From an uncultured Lachnospiraceae bacterium (GTDB lineage Bacteria; Bacillota; Clostridia; Lachnospirales; Lachnospiraceae), in NCBI GenBank assembly GCA_905235415.1, contig CAJOKX010000011.1, forward strand, positions 1 through 32,862: a DNA stretch of 32,862 nt, in the 5' to 3' direction. The position numbers and the translations under genes were made by a program. The notes under the pieces were generated by a model. That model saw nothing but the letters and a program-made list of their open reading frames with translations, had not been told where the DNA came from and ran no database searches. Positions 30,178-32,862 of this stretch are shown here, in pieces. The stretch's first letter is position 1. Each line of letters begins with the position of its first letter.

Positions 30178-32862
30178 ATGCAAAAGCAAAGAAAAACTAT
30201 TGGACTTGTATCCGGCATTCTTTTGATTTGTGCCCTCTTCTTCGCAGGAAGTGCGTATGCAGATCCTGCTGTTTCAGAAGACGTTTCTGACGCCAGCAGT
30301 GCACTGGACGCTCTGCCGGACAACGACGTCCTGTTTGACGATTATGTGAACCGTCTGTTTTACGGGGATTTTGAGCTGTCCGCTGCCGGCGATCGTACAT
30401 ACGGACTGGAAGGAAAGAATCTGATCTTATTTCAGGAGGTGCGCTCTGAGATCCGCAAGATTGCATCCGGAGAACGTTCTTCTACAGTCATTGAGATCCC
30501 GCTGACCGCAATCGGTGTGACACCCGGTACGTATACTGCTGCCGATCTGAATCTCGACGCCCTTGTTGATGACCAGTACGAATACACGCCTGAAGCAAGA
30601 GCAGTTTTGGATGCTATGATTGACTGGGACATGGCGAAAGTTCTGAATACATTGCTGTATGACTGCCCGTATGATTTGTATTGGTATGACAAAACAAGAG
30701 GTTACAGGGTTTCAAGCCCTCTTTTAGGCGGATCTGGAACATCCCCAGAGAACTGGCATGTTACTATTCCAAACAGACCCATTACTCTCACAATGAATGT
30801 CTGTCAGGAATTTGCCGGGTCTGCCGCATATACTACAGACACATCCAAAACCGGTGCTGCATCTGTGGCTGCCACAAACGCCAGAGCCGTTGTTGACAGC
30901 AGCAGAAACCTGAATGATACCAAAAAGCTTGAAGCATATAAGAAATATATCTGCGATCACGTCTCTTATAATTTTGCAGCTGCAGACGATCCATATACAC
31001 CTTATGGAAATCCCTGGCAGATGATATGGGTGTTTGACGACGATCCTTCAACCACAGTTGTATGTGAAGGATACTCAAAAGCGTTTAAATACCTGTGTGA
31101 TGAATCTGAGTTTACAAATCCCAATCTTGAATGCCTGCTTGTCTCAGGAAACATGTATTCCGGTTCCAGCGGCGGCGGCCATATGTGGAATGTAGTTTCT
31201 CTCGGCGGGGTCAGTTATCTTGTCGATGTGACGAACAGTGACTCCGGAATGACCGGGCAGTCCGGAACCCTGTTTCTTGCAGGCGCAGACTCGTATCTGG
31301 AATCCGGATATACCGTTTCATCTGTACGCTACACCTACAGAAGCGACGTATTACAGCTGTTCGGTTCAGGCGAGTCTTTCATACATCCTTTAAAGATTCA
31401 TGACAAGAGCTATTATGAGAACTTTGACCCTGTTACCGGAGAAGAAAAAGGACACGATTACGGTGACTGGACGACCTCAAAGGAAGCGACCTGTGCTGAA
31501 AAAGGCACTGAAAGCAGCGTATGTATCTTCTGCGGAGATGAAAAGACACGGGATCTTGAAAAACTCCCGCATACAGAAGAAGTCATTCCAGCGACTGCAT
31601 CCACCTGTACTGAAACCGGTCTGACCGAAGGGAAGAAGTGCTCCGTATGCGGCGAGATCCTGGAAGCGCAGGAAACGGTTGCGGCACTCGGACATAAAGA
31701 GGAGGTCCTTTCTGCTATTCCTCCCACCTGCACTGAAACCGGACTGACCGAAGGAAAGAAGTGCTCCGTTTGTGAGGAGATCCTTCTGGCCCAGGAGACC
31801 GTTCCGGCGCTTGGACATACCGAGGAGAGCATTCCTGCGGTTCCTGCTACCTGCACTGAACCCGGGCTGACCGAAGGAACAAAGTGCTCCGTTTGTGATG
31901 AGATCCTTCTGGCCCAGGAGACGGTTGCGGCACTCGGACATACAGAGGAGAGCATTCCTGCGGTTCCTGCCACCTGCACTGAACCTGGCCTGACCGAAGG
32001 AACAAAGTGCTCCGTTTGTGAGGAGACCCTTCTGGCCCAGCAGACCGTTCCGGCACTCGGACATACAGAGGAGAGCATTCCTGCGGTTGCCGCCACCTGC
32101 ACTGAGACCGGCCTGACCGAAGGAACAAAGTGCTCTGTCTGTGATGAGATCCTTCAGGACCAGGAAACTGTTCCGGCACTCGGACATACAGAGGAGAGCA
32201 TTCCTGCGGTTGCTGCCACCTGCACTGAAACCGGCCTGACCGAAGGAACAAAGTGCTCCGTTTGTGATGAGATCCTGAAAGCGCAGGAGACCGTTCCGGC
32301 GCTCGGGCATACCTACATCGATGTCGAGGGCACCGCTAAGGTTGCAACCTGCACAGAGGATGGCAAGGAAGCAGATCAGAAGTGCTCCGTATGTGATGAT
32401 GAAGTTCCGGGGGATGTCATCCCGGCAGCGGGACACTCCTGGGATGCCGGCACTGTGACGAAACAGCCGACAACCTCTGAAGAAGGAGAAAAGACCTTTA
32501 TCTGCACCGTATGCGGAGAGACCAGGACAGAATCCATCCCGCAGCTTCAGCCGGAACCGACTCAGCCTGAGGATGCAACTGTCCAGCCGCTGGATCCCGT
32601 CCTTGGTACGACCAAAACCCTGGATGCGAAGGCAAAAGCAATCAGCGAAAACGGCGATCCGGCAGGATCCACCTTCAGCTCTCTGCAGGCGAAGGCCGGA
32701 AAGATTAAAAAGACTTCCGTCACGCTCTCCTGGAAAGCAGTCCCGAATGCTGCAGGGTATGTGATCTATGGCGCCCCCTGCGGATCGAAATATGCAAAAC
32801 TTGCCGATGTGAGAAGTACAGGCTTCACGCAGAACGGACTGAAGAAGGGTACGTACCACAAG
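30178..32862 (+). CDS. Secreted transglutaminase-like protein with CxxC repeat array (partial, 3' end outside window)
   Basis: The frame is open to the window edge, giving 895 residues. It begins with a signal peptide (cleavage likely after AYA at 28). Residues about 240-370 form a transglutaminase-like domain with the triad C296 (VVCEGYSKAF), H335 (GGHMWNVV) and D350 (YLVDVTNSD). Residues about 424-462 hold a first CxxC module (CIFCGDE). Then come six 41-residue repeats, each with TCTE-x-GLTEG and KCSVC. After further CxxC units a proline-rich stretch leads to an FN3-like domain (VTLSWKAVPNAAGYVIYG). GGGAGG lies seven bases before the ATG. It is probably a wall-associated enzyme that crosslinks or cleaves proteins, with a zinc-ribbon-like stalk; substrates are unknown. 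Many Clostridia have surface proteins of this plan. Confidence 0.88.
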   Translation, partial: MQKQRKTIGLVSGILLICALFFAGSAYADPAVSEDVSDASSALDALPDNDVLFDDYVNRLFYGDFELSAAGDRTYGLEGKNLILFQEVRSEIRKIASGERSSTVIEIPLTAIGVTPGTYTAADLNLDALVDDQYEYTPEARAVLDAMIDWDMAKVLNTLLYDCPYDLYWYDKTRGYRVSSPLLGGSGTSPENWHVTIPNRPITLTMNVCQEFAGSAAYTTDTSKTGAASVAATNARAVVDSSRNLNDTKKLEAYKKYICDHVSYNFAAADDPYTPYGNPWQMIWVFDDDPSTTVVCEGYSKAFKYLCDESEFTNPNLECLLVSGNMYSGSSGGGHMWNVVSLGGVSYLVDVTNSDSGMTGQSGTLFLAGADSYLESGYTVSSVRYTYRSDVLQLFGSGESFIHPLKIHDKSYYENFDPVTGEEKGHDYGDWTTSKEATCAEKGTESSVCIFCGDEKTRDLEKLPHTEEVIPATASTCTETGLTEGKKCSVCGEILEAQETVAALGHKEEVLSAIPPTCTETGLTEGKKCSVCEEILLAQETVPALGHTEESIPAVPATCTEPGLTEGTKCSVCDEILLAQETVAALGHTEESIPAVPATCTEPGLTEGTKCSVCEETLLAQQTVPALGHTEESIPAVAATCTETGLTEGTKCSVCDEILQDQETVPALGHTEESIPAVAATCTETGLTEGTKCSVCDEILKAQETVPALGHTYIDVEGTAKVATCTEDGKEADQKCSVCDDEVPGDVIPAAGHSWDAGTVTKQPTTSEEGEKTFICTVCGETRTESIPQLQPEPTQPEDATVQPLDPVLGTTKTLDAKAKAISENGDPAGSTFSSLQAKAGKIKKTSVTLSWKAVPNAAGYVIYGAPCGSKYAKLADVRSTGFTQNGLKKGTYHK
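31570..32307 (+). repeat. Six 123-bp tandem repeats coding for CxxC modules
   Basis: Units begin at 31570, 31693, 31816, 31939, 32062 and 32185, each exactly 123 bp. The middle units are almost identical, while the first two differ more. Each encodes 41 residues with one KCSVC pair. A diverged half-unit follows from 32308. Copy number may vary between strains. Confidence 0.95.

Noticed and set aside
31570..32307. CRISPR array
   Set aside because: The units are contiguous 123-bp coding repeats with no spacers and no cas genes.
31458..32859. Long open frames on the minus strand opposite the 123-bp repeats
   Set aside because: They stay open only because the repeat period is a multiple of three; they have no ribosome binding site, and the plus strand encodes a signal peptide, a catalytic triad and regular CxxC units.

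Overview
The window looks like a chromosomal stretch from a Gram-positive Clostridia, most likely a Lachnospiraceae-type gut anaerobe. This is inferred from the gene content (teichoic-acid or capsule polymer genes, a Tad-like secretion cassette, secreted proteins with CxxC and FN3 modules), the strong AGGAGG-type ribosome binding sites and the fairly GC-rich composition. No species can be named from the sequence alone. I saw no rRNA, tRNA, CRISPR array, transposase or integrase.

Region 1 (1-11528, minus strand) is one tightly packed operon read from 11528 down to the left edge: ABC-2 permease, an ABC ATPase fused to UDP-galactopyranose mutase, a TPR-like/DUF6273 membrane protein, four family-2 glycosyltransferases, two CDP-glycerol glycerophosphotransferase-family enzymes, and a truncated polytopic membrane protein. 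Most junctions overlap by ATGA or lie within about 45 bp. It is a plausible unit for making and exporting an alditol-phosphate or galactofuranose-containing cell-surface polymer.

Region 2 (11529-13446) is a 421-bp divergent control region and a plus-strand gene fusing an XRE-type helix-turn-helix to a complete HasB-like UDP-glucose 6-dehydrogenase. Two near-identical 6-N5-6 dyads flank its promoter. An enzyme that may read its own substrate state and bind its own promoter is the most interesting candidate system here.

Region 3 (13447-20564, minus strand) is a second polymer operon read from 20564: IspD/TarI-like cytidylyltransferase, extended SDR, a third glycerophosphotransferase-family enzyme, an acyltransferase, a GT2-GT4 double glycosyltransferase, and the stump of a second acyltransferase with its middle deleted, next to a long inverted-repeat element. 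No TagD (CDP-glycerol synthase) gene is present, so the alditol donor may come from the cytidylyltransferase/SDR pair.

Region 4 (20707-26149, minus) carries a secreted beta-helix protein with its own promoter and terminator, and a membrane-anchored glycerophosphodiester phosphodiesterase. The 318-bp gap between them (23927-24244) holds a promoter and a short tandem repeat. Region 5 (26150-29970, plus) is a minimal cpaF-tadB-tadC cassette with an unusually large TadC. Region 6 (30089 to the right edge, plus) is a secreted transglutaminase-like protein with six 123-bp repeats, cut by the window end.

A recurring theme is short in-frame tandem repeats: a 42-bp unit in a glycosyltransferase coiled coil, a 39-bp unit in a glycerophosphotransferase tail, a 36-bp unit in the phosphodiesterase linker, and a 123-bp unit in the last protein. 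These surface-polymer and surface-protein genes appear prone to length variation.
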